Positions 35,604-46,236 of a stretch of 64,000 bases of DNA are shown here, piece by piece. A program made the translations under genes and the position numbers. The stretch is from positions 1,054,001 through 1,118,000 of the forward strand of contig CAVSKL010000001.1 in NCBI GenBank assembly GCA_963728475.1, written 5' to 3'. The notes beneath the pieces are model-generated. The model worked only from the letters and a program-made list of their open reading frames with translations, was not told where the DNA came from and did no database searches. The DNA comes from CAVSKL01 sp963728475 [NCBI: Candidatus Eiseniibacteriota bacterium] (GTDB lineage Bacteria > Eisenbacteria > RBG-16-71-46 > JABDJR01). Numbering within the stretch: position 1 is the first letter of the stretch; each line of letters begins with the position of its first letter.

Positions 35604-36377
35604 CTACCGCGCCGCGGTCTGGTGCCGGCCGCCGTCCACCGGCAGCGTCACCCCGGTGATCCAGCCCGCCTCGGAGGACGCCAGGTACGCGATCGCGGCG
35701 GCGACCTCCTCCGGCCGGCCCACCCGGCCCAGGGGGTGCGTGGATTTCGAGTGCTCCAGGAACGCGGCGTACTTGTCCTCGGGCATGCCGCCCGCGCGGT
35801 GGAGGTTGGTCACCACCACCCCCGGATTGACTGCATTCACCCGCACCCCCGCCGGCGCCAGCTCCAGGGCCAGGCAGCGGGTGAGCTGGTCGGTGGCCGC
35901 CTTGCTCACGCAATACGCCAGCACCCCCGGAAACGCGCGGGTCCCGGTCACGCTCGACACGTTCACGATGGAGCCGCGGGTCTTGCGGATGTGCGGGAGG
36001 GCGAGCCGGGTCAACGCGAACAGGCTCCGGAGATTGATGTCCATCATCCGGTCCCACTCCTCGAGGCTCGTGTGCTCCCAGTCCGCGGAAGCGATGATCC
36101 CGGCCGCGTTCACCAGCAGATCCAGCCCGCCCAGGCTCCCCGCGGTCTGGTTCACCAGCTTCCGGCGGAAGGTCTCGTCGGTGAGGTCGCCGGCGAGGGC
36201 GTCGATCGTCCCCGCGCCGCCCGCTTCCTCGCTGAGCGCCTTGAGCGCGTCGTGGTTCCGCGCGGTGGCCATCACCCGGGCCCCCGCTTGCGCCAGCAGC
36301 AGCGCGGTCGCCCGCCCGATGCCGCTCGAGGCCCCCGTCACCAGCGCCCGCGTCTCGTGAAAGTCCCAGCTGGTCAT
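35604..36377 (-). CDS. SDR family oxidoreductase (classical)
   Basis: The 257-residue product shows every classical short-chain dehydrogenase motif: GASSGIG (15-21), NAAG near residue 90, Ser141/142 in NVSS, Tyr155 and Lys159 in YCVSK, and NPGVVVT. The C-terminal ITGVTLPVDGG is also present. It should be an NAD(P)H-dependent oxidoreductase acting on a keto or hydroxy substrate; which one is not predictable. It is divergent from kbl with a 312-bp intergenic region. Threonine catabolism via kbl usually pairs with a threonine dehydrogenase, but this SDR does not resemble the known Tdh types closely enough to claim that. Confidence 0.9.
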   Translation of the reverse strand: MTSWDFHETRALVTGASSGIGRATALLLAQAGARVMATARNHDALKALSEEAGGAGTIDALAGDLTDETFRRKLVNQTAGSLGGLDLLVNAAGIIASADWEHTSLEEWDRMMDINLRSLFALTRLALPHIRKTRGSIVNVSSVTGTRAFPGVLAYCVSKAATDQLTRCLALELAPAGVRVNAVNPGVVVTNLHRAGGMPEDKYAAFLEHSKSTHPLGRVGRPEEVAAAIAYLASSEAGWITGVTLPVDGGRHQTAAR

Positions 36378-36689
36378 GCCGATCTCCCGATGAAGGTTCC
36401 CCGGCGGGCCTCCCGCCCAGGCTCGCCGCTTCCGCGACCGCTCCGGCCCGCGCGGTGAGCGCCGCCGAGTCTATCGCCCGCCCGCGACCAGCGTCATGGG
36501 GAAAGCGCCGCTCCGCCGATCTCCGCTTCCTGCGACCCTGCCCGAGGCCTCGGAGTCCGGGAGCCCGGGCGCCGGGGAGCCGGTGACCCCCTCCCGCCGG
36601 TTTGCTAGAGTGACTTGCCGGCCGCCCTCCGGGGCGGCGGCGTGAATTGCCGGCCGCGCTTCACGGCCGCGCACGAGGAGGAGGTCACG
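36378..36689. other. Divergent intergenic region upstream of the SDR gene and kbl
   Basis: 312 bp without a gene. Apart from the kbl promoter candidate at 36583-36611 it contains two copies of TTGCCGGCCG (near 36615 and 36647) in the kbl leader, separated by a GC-rich hairpin. No riboswitch was recognised. Confidence 0.55.
36583..36611 (+). promoter_or_regulatory. Candidate promoter for kbl
   Basis: GTGACC (36583-36588), 17 bp, then TAGAGT (36606-36611), about 80 bp upstream of the kbl start. Each hexamer matches four of six consensus positions. Confidence 0.4.
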
Positions 36690-37874
<1,185 letters not shown>

Positions 37875-38025
37875 CCGCGTCCAGAGGCCGCCGGTAACGG
37901 TTGCCGCCCGGGTGGGAATCCCGGAACCACCCGGGTTCCGCCGGCACGCGGCGGGCGCTCGCCCCGGACCGCCAACGGCAGGCTTGGCAATAGATTGGCT
38001 GATAGGACTGTTTTGGTCGGCGCCC

Positions 38026-38054
38026 TTGAAGCGGATGCAAATGCACTGTAAACT
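38026..38054 (+). promoter_or_regulatory. Candidate promoter for the BNR-repeat protein
   Basis: TTGAAG (38026-38031), a 17-bp spacer and TAAACT (38049-38054) stand out in an AT-rich patch about 100 bp upstream of the ATG at 38153. This is the best-looking -35/-10 pair in this part of the window. Confidence 0.55.
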
Positions 38055-38152
38055 ATCTTAGTTTGATGCCCATGGGGCCGTTCCTCATCCCTCGGTCCCT
38101 CTCGCGTCCGCCCCGGTGGTCCGTTCCGGGGCCAGTCCCCCCGGAGGCATCC

Positions 38153-40836
38153 ATGACCGGCAGCACGTCCGCCCGCAATTTCGTTCGATCCGGCTTCGCC
38201 CTCCTCTTTCTCGGTGTGTTCACGGTGCCCGCCTCGGCGCTGAGCGGCAGCTGGCGCCAGATGGGCCCCGACGGCGCCGCCATCCGGGACCTGGCCGCCG
38301 ACCCCGCGAGCTCCGGCCGGGTCTACGCCGCCACCCGCTATGGAGGGGTGTACGTCTCCGAGGACGGGGGGGCGAGCTGGGTCCAGCGAAGCACCGGGTT
38401 CCCTCAGGACCTCTCCACCGGCGGGTACCTGGACGTCACCGGGCTGGCGGTGGCCCCCGACGGGTCCCGGATCTACGCGACCGCCGGGCTGGGGCTCTTC
38501 GTCTCCATGGACCAGGCCCGGACCTGGCGGCCGCTCACCCTGCCCCCGGCCCTCTCCGGAGGGATCCGCAAGCTGGAGATCGACCCCGGCAACGTGAACC
38601 GGTTGATCGCCGCCACCCGGTTCGGGGTATTCGTGAGCGCCGACGCCGGCATGACCTGGAACGCGGCCTCGGTGGGGCTCGGTGACGGGGTCTCCATCAT
38701 CCACGACTTCGCCATGGCCTCCGGCAACCCCGTCGCCTTCTACGCGGTGGCCGCTCCCGGCTACACCCTGTACGTGGCCGGAGCGGGCCTCACCCGGTGG
38801 CAGAGCCTGGGCGCGCTTCCCGGCAGCGGTTTCCGGAGCCTGGACTTCGACCCGGTGGACCCCGGACGCCTCTACCTGGCGCAGACCGACGGTTGCTTCG
38901 TGAGCGCCGACGCCGGCCGCTCGTGGAGCCGCATGGACCTGGCGATCACCAACGCCCAGATCTTCCAGGTGGTGCCCGCGGGGGAAAGATCCTGGGGGTG
39001 GGCCGCGGCGGGCTCTACGCCGCGAACTACGGCAACTTCCAGTTCGAGCGGGTGCAGGACTTCTACTACACCCGGCCCGCCGGGTTCGTGCGGCGCCCGG
39101 GCGGTTCGTTCCTCCTCGGCACGGATATGGGGGTGTTTCAGGGGACCCAGGACGCGCTCACCGGCCGTTCGCCCCTCCGGCTTTCCACCGAGGGCATGCT
39201 CAACGCGGACGTGGTGGCGGTGGCGCCGGTCTCCGGGACCGGCGTGCTCTACGCCGCCTGCGGGCAGGGCTACGACGCCGGCGTGTTCCGGAGCGACGAC
39301 GGCGGCATGACCTGGAGCCTGCGCTCGAACGGGATCGCCAACCCCGATATCCGGAGCCTCGCGGTCTGCCCCGGCCACCCCGACGTGGCCTACGTGGGCA
39401 CCGCCGACGCCATCGACGACACCGGAGAGAACGGAAAGATCTACAAGACCACCGACGGCGGGATCACCTGGACCGACATGTCGGCGGGGATCGACAACGC
39501 CAACGCCCGGATCATCGTGGCCATCGCCGTCGATCCCAACGATATGAATACGGTCTATGCGAGCGTTCAGGGATATTTCGGAGGTGTCTACAAGAGCACC
39601 GACGGGGGCGCCACCTGGACCCGCCGTGCCGCCGGGCTCCACTCCATGCCGGAGATGCCCGGGTTCAACGACAACCCCTTCATCAACTACTTCGCCATGC
39701 TCAGCCTGGCCATCGACCCCACCGACACCCGGAACGTCTACATCGGCGCCGGCGGATGCTGGGGGGGCACGTACGTGAGCCGCGACTCCGGCGACCACTG
39801 GCTCCGCCGCGACGCCGACGGCATGGAGGTGGACAGCGAGGTGCCCGATCCCATGATCTTCGGGGTCCACCTCGAGCTTTTCGACTTCGACATCGACCCC
39901 GCCGACCCCTCGCATCTCCTCGCCACCGGCGACCGCGGCGCGTTCAAGGGAAACGGGCAGTTCGGTCTCATCTACGAGTCCCACGACCGGGGCATGACCT
40001 GGAAGCTGTTGCGGCGGAGCCGCAAGTCCGACTACTTCCCGAGCACCAATACCGGGCTGGCCATTCGCCCCGACAACGGAGAGATGATCCTGGCCAGCCG
40101 GGACGGGGTCGAGGTGTCCGGAGACCACGGCGCAACCTGGCAGTACGCCAACGAGGGCCTGCCGGCGGTGGCCCGGTTCACCCGCGCCGTGACCCTGGAT
40201 CCCGACCGTCCCTCGCGGGTCTACCTGGGCACCGCGTTCGGCGGGGTGTGGATGCGCGACTTCGAGCCGACCCCGGTCACCCTCACCCACTTCGAGGCGG
40301 CCGCCGACGGCCCCGGGCGGGTTCGCCTGGCCTGGGGCGTGTCCGACGCGGTGGACCATGCCGCCTTCGCGGTGGATCGCGAGGTCGCGGGGGTGCGGGC
40401 CCGGCTCGACGGCGAGCCGGCCGCCCGGGGGTCCGAGTTCAGCTTCACCGACGCCGCCCCCGTGCCGGGGGAGGTGAACCGCTACTGGCTGGTGGACCTG
40501 GACCGGTCCGGCCGGGAGACCTCCTACGGCCCCGTGGAGGTGACGGTGCCGTCGTTCCGAGGCCTCATCCTGAGCGCGGCGGTCCCCAACCCGCTCCACC
40601 AGAGCACCCGTCTCTCGCTGTCTTTGGCCGCGCCGGGGCCGGCCTCGGTCCAGGTGTTCGACGCCCAGGGACGGACGGTGGCGACGCTCCTCGACCGGAC
40701 GCTGGCCGCGGGCGTGCACGACGTCCAGTGGAACGGCGCCGGCGCGCAGGGCGGGCGGGCGCCCGCCGGCGTCTACTTCATCCGCGCCCGGGCCGGCGCC
40801 GGGCAGGCGGTGCGGAAGGTCATCCTCACGCCGTAG
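38153..40836 (+). CDS. Secreted BNR/sortilin-like beta-propeller protein with FlgD tail, one frame break
   Basis: The corrected product has about 895 residues. A signal peptide (about 12-36) is followed by many BNR/Asp-box repeats (GGVYVSEDGGASW, FVSADAGMTW, FRSDDGGMTW, YKTTDGGITW, YKSTDGGATW), typical of VPS10/sortilin-like beta-propellers. The FlgD-like Ig module (VPNPLHQST to GVYFIRARA) ends it. The reading frame breaks at the five-G run 38980-38984: one more G joins VVPAG to GKILGVGRGGLY. The first frame continues as nonsense to 39310 and the second frame has an unrelated upstream start, so one gene is the sensible reading. It is probably an exported binding or glycan-related protein. Confidence 0.82.
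38980..38984 (+). other. Frame break in G5 run, BNR-repeat gene
   Basis: Five G on the coding strand; six are needed to keep the frame through GGKILGVG. This is the third G-run break in the window and the shortest run of the three. Confidence 0.7.
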
Positions 40837-40889
40837 CCGCCGGTTGAAGGCCCGGTCCCGGCAGCGCCCGGATCCGGTCGTTCAACCGG
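40837..40889. terminator. Possible bidirectional terminator between convergent genes
   Basis: CCGGTTGAA (40840-40848) pairs perfectly with TTCAACCGG (40881-40889), with GC-rich outer sequence (CCGCC and GGCGG) able to extend it. It lies between the BNR gene and the hemerythrin gene on the opposite strand. There is no T-tract on either side, so the call is tentative. Confidence 0.35.
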
Positions 40890-40926
40890 TTGACGGCGGG
40901 CGGGAGCCGCTCCCGGCCCCCCGCCC

Positions 40927-41592
40927 TCACCCGTCGGCGGCGAGGGCGGCCTCGAGCCGGGAGTAGGCGGCGGGGTCGAGCACCTGCGCGGCGAGCCGCC
41001 GCACCCCCTCGAACGCCTCCGGAGGCGTGGAGGCGCGGATCATGCGCAGGAGGAGCGCCCGCTCCTCGTGGCTCACGGCGGGGAGCATCCACCCCCTGGC
41101 CGCGGCCCGGTCGTTCGGGCTCCGGGTGGCCAAGAAGCCCTGCACCACCCGGACCAGTTCGTCGTCGCTGTAGCGGGCCCAGAGCCCGGGCACGACCGCG
41201 GTCTCCTCGCCGTCGATGTGGAGCAGATAGCGGGCGGTGAAGCGCATGAACTCGGTATACGCGCGCTGCCAGATCTCCCCGCCGGCTCCCGCCCCCGCCT
41301 CCAGCTTCGCCGCGGTTCCGTCCAGCGACTCGATCATGGGGTGCATCTCGGAGTGCTCCGTCGCGAACCGCTCGGTGAGCCGGGGGTCGATCGAATCCAG
41401 CCAGGGGCGGAAGTAGGTCTCCTCGTGCTCGGCGTGCTCGCGGATGTCGGCGATGAGGCGGCGCAGCTCCGCGGCCCAGGTCCGGATGGCGTTCGCGTCC
41501 TCGGGACCGAGGGCGCCGGCGCGGCGGCCAAGGTCGAACAGCCGGGCGCGCTGGCTCTTGTGAATGCCGGAGTAGGGATCGTAGCGCTGCAT
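40927..41592 (-). CDS. Hemerythrin-like (HHE) domain protein
   Basis: The 221-residue helical product starts at the ATG at 41592, 5 bp after AAGGAG. It contains the HHE ligand pattern: His in GIHKSQR, then EHAEHEETYF, EHSEMHPM and LLHIDGEE, consistent with a di-iron four-helix bundle in the first 150 residues. The C-terminal 70 residues form a second helical part. Hemerythrin-like proteins bind oxygen or respond to nitric oxide or redox stress. The long upstream extension of the frame has no homology. A TATTAT -10-like box lies about 65 bp upstream on the minus strand. Confidence 0.83.
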   Translation of the reverse strand: MQRYDPYSGIHKSQRARLFDLGRRAGALGPEDANAIRTWAAELRRLIADIREHAEHEETYFRPWLDSIDPRLTERFATEHSEMHPMIESLDGTAAKLEAGAGAGGEIWQRAYTEFMRFTARYLLHIDGEETAVVPGLWARYSDDELVRVVQGFLATRSPNDRAAARGWMLPAVSHEERALLLRMIRASTPPEAFEGVRRLAAQVLDPAAYSRLEAALAADG

Positions 41593-41819
41593 GGAGGCTC
41601 CTTCATGTCGGACGGGCCGGATGCTGGGGAATGGGGTGAACAGAAAACCGAAGATAATACGGATTCTGGGACGGGAAAGGGCGCGAAAACTTGAGCGGGC
41701 TGTAACCGATTGTCCCAAAATACACTATGCGAGAAGCCGGCCCGCCCGCTCCCCCCCGGCAACCATTCGCCCCGGAACGGCGTATGATCTGCTGGAATTG
41801 CTTGGAAGGAGCGTCTCCG

Positions 41820-42077
41820 ATGTTCGAGCTTCTGATCCTCGGGCTGGCCCTGTTCGTGGGGCTGCTCGTGCTCAAGTTCACCTTCTGGGTCCTGGGAGCG
41901 GTGCTCCACCTGGCGCTCTTCCCGGTGAAGATCCTGGCCGGGCTCTTGGCCGTGGTGTTCCTGCTGCCGCTCCTGGCGCTCCTGATGCCGGTGATGGTGG
42001 TGGCGGTGATCGGACTGGTGCTCCTGGTCTTGGGGGGGATCGTGGCGGCTTTCGTGGGGCTTGTGAAAGTCGTCTAG
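41820..42077 (+). CDS. Small hydrophobic membrane protein
   Basis: This 85-residue protein is almost entirely hydrophobic, with three predicted membrane spans and very few charges. The ATG follows AAGGAG by about 9 bp, and a strong hairpin follows the stop, so it appears to be a genuine short transcription unit. Small Leu/Val-rich proteins of this sort are common and mostly uncharacterised. I assign no function. Confidence 0.7.
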   Translation: MFELLILGLALFVGLLVLKFTFWVLGAVLHLALFPVKILAGLLAVVFLLPLLALLMPVMVVAVIGLVLLVLGGIVAAFVGLVKVV

Positions 42078-42098
42078 CCTACGAGCGATTCCCCCGTG

Positions 42099-42131
42099 AC
42101 GAAGGCGGCCGCCCGGTGCGGCCGCCTTCGT
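42099..42131 (+). terminator. Terminator-like hairpin after the small membrane protein
   Basis: ACGAAGGCGGCCGC (42099-42112) and GCGGCCGCCTTCGT (42118-42131) form a perfect 14-bp stem with a 5-base loop. The tail TCGTTG is only weakly T-rich. It separates the small gene from the two-component/Trk operon. Confidence 0.65.
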
Positions 42132-42217
42132 TCGTTGCTCCCGGCCGGACCTCCAGGCCCGGAACGGGGTCGGCTTGGGCCGCCGCCGGGGTTCGCGGCC
42201 GGCGGGGGAGGAGGCGC

Positions 42218-43546
42218 ATGCGAATTCTGGTGGTGGACGACGAGCTCAACATCCGCAAGACGCTACGGATCGCCCTGGAGGCGGACGGGCATCGGGTCGC
42301 CGCGGTGGCGGGGGGACGCGACGCCCTGGACGAGGTCGGGCGCCACGCCTACGACGTGGTGTTCCTCGATCTCCGTCTGAACGACGAGAACGGCATGGAC
42401 CTGATCGGCCCGCTCCGCGAGCGCGCGCCGTGGGTCAAGGTGGTGGTGCTCACCGCCTACGCCTCGGTCGAGACCGCGGTGGAGGCGATGCGGCAAGGCG
42501 CGGCGGACTACGTGCCGAAGCCGTTCTCTCCGCCTCAGATCCGGTTGGCGCTGGAGCGGGTGCGGGAGGTGAAGGGCCTGGAGGACCGGGTCGAGGCCCT
42601 GGAGTCCGCCCTGGCCGCCGCCGACCCCGAGCTGGACCTGACCAGCGCCAGCGCCGCCTTCCGCGAGGCGGTGGAGACGGTGCGGCGCGCCGCCCCCACC
42701 GATGCCGTCATCCTGTTGCGCGGCGAGAGCGGCACCGGCAAGTCGGTGCTGGCGCGGGCGGCCCACGGCTGGAGCCCTCGCGCCGGGCGCCCCTTGGGGG
42801 TGGTCTCCTGCCCCACCCTTTCCGCGGAACTCCTGGAGAGCGCGCTCTTCGGCCACGCGCGGGGCGCCTTCACCGGCGCCGTCCGCGATCAACCGGGCAA
42901 GGTCACGGTGTGCGAGGGCGGCACCCTGTTCCTGGACGAGATCGGGGACCTGCCCCCCGGCATCCAATCCAAGCTGCTCCGATTCCTCCAGGACCGGGAG
43001 TTCGAGCGGGTGGGGGATCCGGTGACCCGCCGGGCCGACGTGCGCATTCTCGCCGCCACCAACGTGGACCTGGAGCAGGCGGTCTCCGACGGGCGCTTCC
43101 GCCCCGACCTCTACTACCGGCTGAACGTGATCCAGATCACGCTCCCTCCCCTGCGCGAACGGCTGGAGGACCTGGGCCCCCTGGCCGAGCGGATGCTGAC
43201 GTTCCTGGGCGGCAAATACCACAAGCCCGGCCTCGTCTTGGAGCCGGCGGCGGTGGAGGTGCTCCGGAGCTACCCCTGGCCGGGGAACCTGCGCGAGCTT
43301 CGGAACGTGCTCGAGCGCGCGGCCATCCTTGCCCGCGGCGATCGGGTGGGGTCCGATCTCCTTCCCGAGCCGATGCGGACCGCCCCGCCGGCGATCCGGC
43401 TGGGGGATCCGGTGTCCCTGCGCGAAGTGGAGGAGGCGCACATCCGGCGGGTGCTGGCCGAGGTCCCCGCGGTCCAGGAGGCGGCGCGGATCCTCGGGAT
43501 CGACCAGGCGACGCTCTGGAGGCGGCGGAAGACCTACGGCATCTGA
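42218..43546 (+). CDS. Sigma-54-dependent response regulator (NtrC family)
   Basis: The 442-residue product has a receiver domain (1-115) with acidic pocket VVDDE and phospho-acceptor Asp51. The AAA+ domain has Walker A GESGTGKS, the sigma-54 contact loop GAFTGA, Walker B LFLDEIGDLPP and the arginine-finger region LYYRLNVIQITLPPLRER. A Fis-type helix-turn-helix (VQEAARILGIDQATLWRRRKTYG) closes it. GGGAGGAGG lies 5 bp before the ATG. It activates RpoN-dependent promoters after phosphorylation. It heads a run of genes with a sensor kinase, a receiver-TPR protein and K+ uptake subunits. A 19-bp inverted repeat separates it from the kinase. Confidence 0.95.
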   Translation: MRILVVDDELNIRKTLRIALEADGHRVAAVAGGRDALDEVGRHAYDVVFLDLRLNDENGMDLIGPLRERAPWVKVVVLTAYASVETAVEAMRQGAADYVPKPFSPPQIRLALERVREVKGLEDRVEALESALAAADPELDLTSASAAFREAVETVRRAAPTDAVILLRGESGTGKSVLARAAHGWSPRAGRPLGVVSCPTLSAELLESALFGHARGAFTGAVRDQPGKVTVCEGGTLFLDEIGDLPPGIQSKLLRFLQDREFERVGDPVTRRADVRILAATNVDLEQAVSDGRFRPDLYYRLNVIQITLPPLRERLEDLGPLAERMLTFLGGKYHKPGLVLEPAAVEVLRSYPWPGNLRELRNVLERAAILARGDRVGSDLLPEPMRTAPPAIRLGDPVSLREVEEAHIRRVLAEVPAVQEAARILGIDQATLWRRRKTYGI

Positions 43547-43578
43547 CCCCCCGGCGAGGTTCCGTGCGCGGCGGCCCG

Positions 43579-43628
43579 GCCTTGCCGGATTCAAGGCGCC
43601 GGCGGCCCCGCCTTGAATCCGGCAAGGC
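43579..43628. other. Perfect 19-bp inverted repeat between response regulator and kinase genes
   Basis: The arms 43579-43597 and 43610-43628 (core CCTTGCCGGATTCAAGGC) are exact complements around a 12-base GC-rich loop. There is no T-tract, so full termination is unlikely. It could stabilise mRNA ends, attenuate read-through into the kinase gene or be a small inserted palindromic element. Confidence 0.85.
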
Positions 43629-43693
43629 GGAGGGGTCCCGGCTCCTCCCGGGATGGCGGTGGCCCGGCACGCCGGTTGCATTCTCCGAAGGTC

Positions 43694-45547
43694 ATGCTGA
43701 GCCGGATGACCCTGCGCAAGAAGATCCTGGTGGGCTTTGGATTCGATCTCGCGCTCCTGAGCCTGGTCCTGGCCGGGGCGGTGGGAAACCTGGTCGGCCT
43801 GGGACGGGCCACCAGCGCCATCCTCCGCGAGAACTACGCGAGCATCCGCGCCGCCCAGGTCATGGAGCAGAGCCTGGCCGCCCAGGAATTGGGTGCCCTC
43901 CAGGCGATCACCGGACCCGGGGACCCTGGCCGGAGCCGGATGCGCGCGGGAGAAACCGCGTTCCTCCAGGCCCTGGGCCGCGCCCGCGACAACGTCACCA
44001 TCGAGGGGGAGCAGGCGGTGGTCGACTCCATCGCCTCGGCCTACGACCGGTTCCTCTCGCTCACCGGGGCGCCCTTTCCCACCGGCGACGCCGGCTATTT
44101 CGAGGCCGGGGTCGCCCCCCGTGCGCGCGCGGTCCTCGCCCCGGTCCGCTCCCTGCTGGAGCTGAACCAGGCCACCATGTACAGCGCCAGCGACCGGGCC
44201 CGGCGCACCGCTTCCCGGGCCATCCTCTCCACCATCGCCATCGGCCTGGCCGCGGTGCTTACCGGCCTCGCCTTCAGCTTCTGGATCAGCCTGCGGCTGG
44301 TGCGCCCGCTTCGCCGGGCCATCGCCGCCGCCGAGGCCATCGGGGAGGGGGACTATGGAGTGAGCCTGCCGATCGACGCCGGGGACGAGACCGGACAGCT
44401 GGCCCGGGAGTTCAACGCCATGGCGGGCAAGCTGCGCGCCTACCGGGATCTCAACGTGGAACAGCTGGTGGCCGAGCAACGAAAGGGGCAGGCCGTTCTC
44501 CGGGCCATCGACGACGTGCTGGTGGTGGTCGATCCCACCCACCGCATTCTCGAGCTGAACCCCCGGGCGGCCGCGGTTCTCGGCACCTCCGTCACCGAAG
44601 CCCGCGGGCGGCATCTCCTGGAGTTGCTCCGGAACGAGATGGTCTTCGAGCGGGTGAAGGCGACCCTCGCCGGTGAAGCCGCGCCCTCCCCCGACGAAGG
44701 CCCGGAGGACCGGATCCTGACCGTCGGGGACGGCGAGGCCGCCCGCGACTACCTGTTCGCGGTGACCCCGGTCCGGGCGGAAGGGGGGACGCTCCTGGGT
44801 GCGGTGCTTCTCCTGCGCGACGTCACCCGGCTTCGCGAGGTGGAGCGCATGAAGAGCCGGTTCGTGACCGCGGCGTCCCACGAGCTCCGCACCCCCCTCA
44901 CCTCGCTGGGGATGAGCGTGGACCTGCTGCGGGAGCGGGCCGCCGGCCGTTCCGAGGAGGAGAAGCAGCTCCTGGACGCCGCCCACGAGGAGCTGGAACG
45001 GCTGAAGTCGCTGGTCTCCGACCTCCTGGAGCTGTCGCGGCTCGAAGGAGGCAACATCGACCTCGCCCTGGAGGCGTTTCCGGTGTCGCTCCTGGTGGAG
45101 AAGGTGCTGGGGATCTTTCACACCCAGGCCGAGGCCAAGGGGGTTCGGCTCACCGCGGCCAGCGGAGACCCGCTTCCCCCGGTCCGGGCGGACCTCACCA
45201 AGATCGGATGGGTCTTGAGCAACCTGGTTTCGAACGCGCTCCGGTACGTGGACGCCGGCGGCCGCATCACCCTGCGGGCGCACCGCTCGGGCGACCGGGT
45301 GGTGATGTCGGTGGAGGACGACGGCCCGGGGATCCCCCTCGAATACCAGTCCCGGGTGTTCGAGAAGTTCGCGCAGGTGGAAGGCGATCCCCGCCCCGGC
45401 GGGTCGGGACTGGGGTTGGCGGTCTGTCGCGAGATCGTGCGCGCCCACGGCGGGGTCATCTGGCTGGATTCGGAGCCCGGCCGCGGCAGCGTGTTCAGCT
45501 TCACCCTTCCCGCCGCGGGGGGCGGGGGCGAGGAGACGAAACCATGA
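43694..45547 (+). CDS. Sensor histidine kinase (HAMP-PAS-HisKA-HATPase)
   Basis: The 617-residue product has two membrane helices (about 8-32 and 185-208) flanking an extracytoplasmic helical sensor region. A HAMP domain (about 208-260), a PAS domain (about 275-370) and HisKA with phospho-accepting His396 in AASHELRTPL follow. The HATPase_c domain carries NLVSNALRY, DDGPGI and GSGLGLAV. The order is like KinB/NtrY-type kinases. The ATG at 43694 has an AAGG only 2 bp upstream; an internal ATG at 43706 is the alternative. Its stop overlaps the receiver-TPR gene (ATGA), and the NtrC-type regulator precedes it. It may therefore phosphorylate either or both receivers. Confidence 0.93.
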   Translation: MLSRMTLRKKILVGFGFDLALLSLVLAGAVGNLVGLGRATSAILRENYASIRAAQVMEQSLAAQELGALQAITGPGDPGRSRMRAGETAFLQALGRARDNVTIEGEQAVVDSIASAYDRFLSLTGAPFPTGDAGYFEAGVAPRARAVLAPVRSLLELNQATMYSASDRARRTASRAILSTIAIGLAAVLTGLAFSFWISLRLVRPLRRAIAAAEAIGEGDYGVSLPIDAGDETGQLAREFNAMAGKLRAYRDLNVEQLVAEQRKGQAVLRAIDDVLVVVDPTHRILELNPRAAAVLGTSVTEARGRHLLELLRNEMVFERVKATLAGEAAPSPDEGPEDRILTVGDGEAARDYLFAVTPVRAEGGTLLGAVLLLRDVTRLREVERMKSRFVTAASHELRTPLTSLGMSVDLLRERAAGRSEEEKQLLDAAHEELERLKSLVSDLLELSRLEGGNIDLALEAFPVSLLVEKVLGIFHTQAEAKGVRLTAASGDPLPPVRADLTKIGWVLSNLVSNALRYVDAGGRITLRAHRSGDRVVMSVEDDGPGIPLEYQSRVFEKFAQVEGDPRPGGSGLGLAVCREIVRAHGGVIWLDSEPGRGSVFSFTLPAAGGGGEETKP

Positions 45548-46236
45548 ACCGTATCTTGATCGTGGACGACGAGAAGAACATCCGGCTCACCGCGGCGCGG
45601 GCGCTCGAGGCCCCGGACATGTCGGTGCGGAGCGCGGTGAACGCCGAAGAGGCGCTCCAGATCCTTCCCGAGGGATTCGACCTGATGCTTCTGGACCTGC
45701 GGCTCCCGGGCATGGGGGGACTGGAATTGCTCCGGCGGCTTCGCGAGGGCGGAGCCGGCATCCCGGTGGTCATCGTCACCGCCCACGGCTCAGTGGAGTC
45801 GGCGGTCGACGCGATGCGTTTGGGGGCCTCGGACTTCATCCAGAAGCCGTTCGCCCCCGACGAGCTCCGCGAGGTGGTGCGCCGCGTGCTGGGGCGGGCG
45901 CGGCTGCGGGAGACCGGGCTCTCCGACCCCGAGGCCTTGTTCGAGCTGGCCAAGGATGCGGTGGCGCACCGGGACCTGGAAGCGGCGCTGGCGCTCCTGA
46001 AGCGCTCCATCGCCGCCGACCCGGGGCGGGCCCGGGTGTTCAACCTCCTGGGCGCGGTGCGCGAGATGCGGGGAGAGATCGACGAGGCCCGGCGAACCTA
46101 CCGCGCCGCGGTCGGGCTCGATCCCGGCTTCGAGGGGGCCCGCTACAACCTGGAGAGGCTGACCGCGTGGTCGCCGGCTCCCGGCTCCCGCCACGAGGGG
46201 CCGCCACCCGCCGGCGGGGGGAAGGAGAAGGTGTGA
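45544..46236 (+). CDS. Response regulator with C-terminal TPR repeats
   Basis: The 230-residue product has an N-terminal receiver (acidic pocket IVDDE, Asp51 in LDLRLPG, Thr/Ser in VTAHGS, Lys in QKPF). About two tetratricopeptide repeats (residues 135-205) follow in place of a DNA-binding domain. The C-terminus is Pro/Gly-rich. It probably signals by protein-protein contact. It overlaps the kinase gene by 4 bp upstream and the first TrkA gene by 4 bp downstream (GTGA). That coupling puts potassium-channel regulators under the same translational control. Confidence 0.9.
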   Translation: MNRILIVDDEKNIRLTAARALEAPDMSVRSAVNAEEALQILPEGFDLMLLDLRLPGMGGLELLRRLREGGAGIPVVIVTAHGSVESAVDAMRLGASDFIQKPFAPDELREVVRRVLGRARLRETGLSDPEALFELAKDAVAHRDLEAALALLKRSIAADPGRARVFNLLGAVREMRGEIDEARRTYRAAVGLDPGFEGARYNLERLTAWSPAPGSRHEGPPPAGGGKEKV

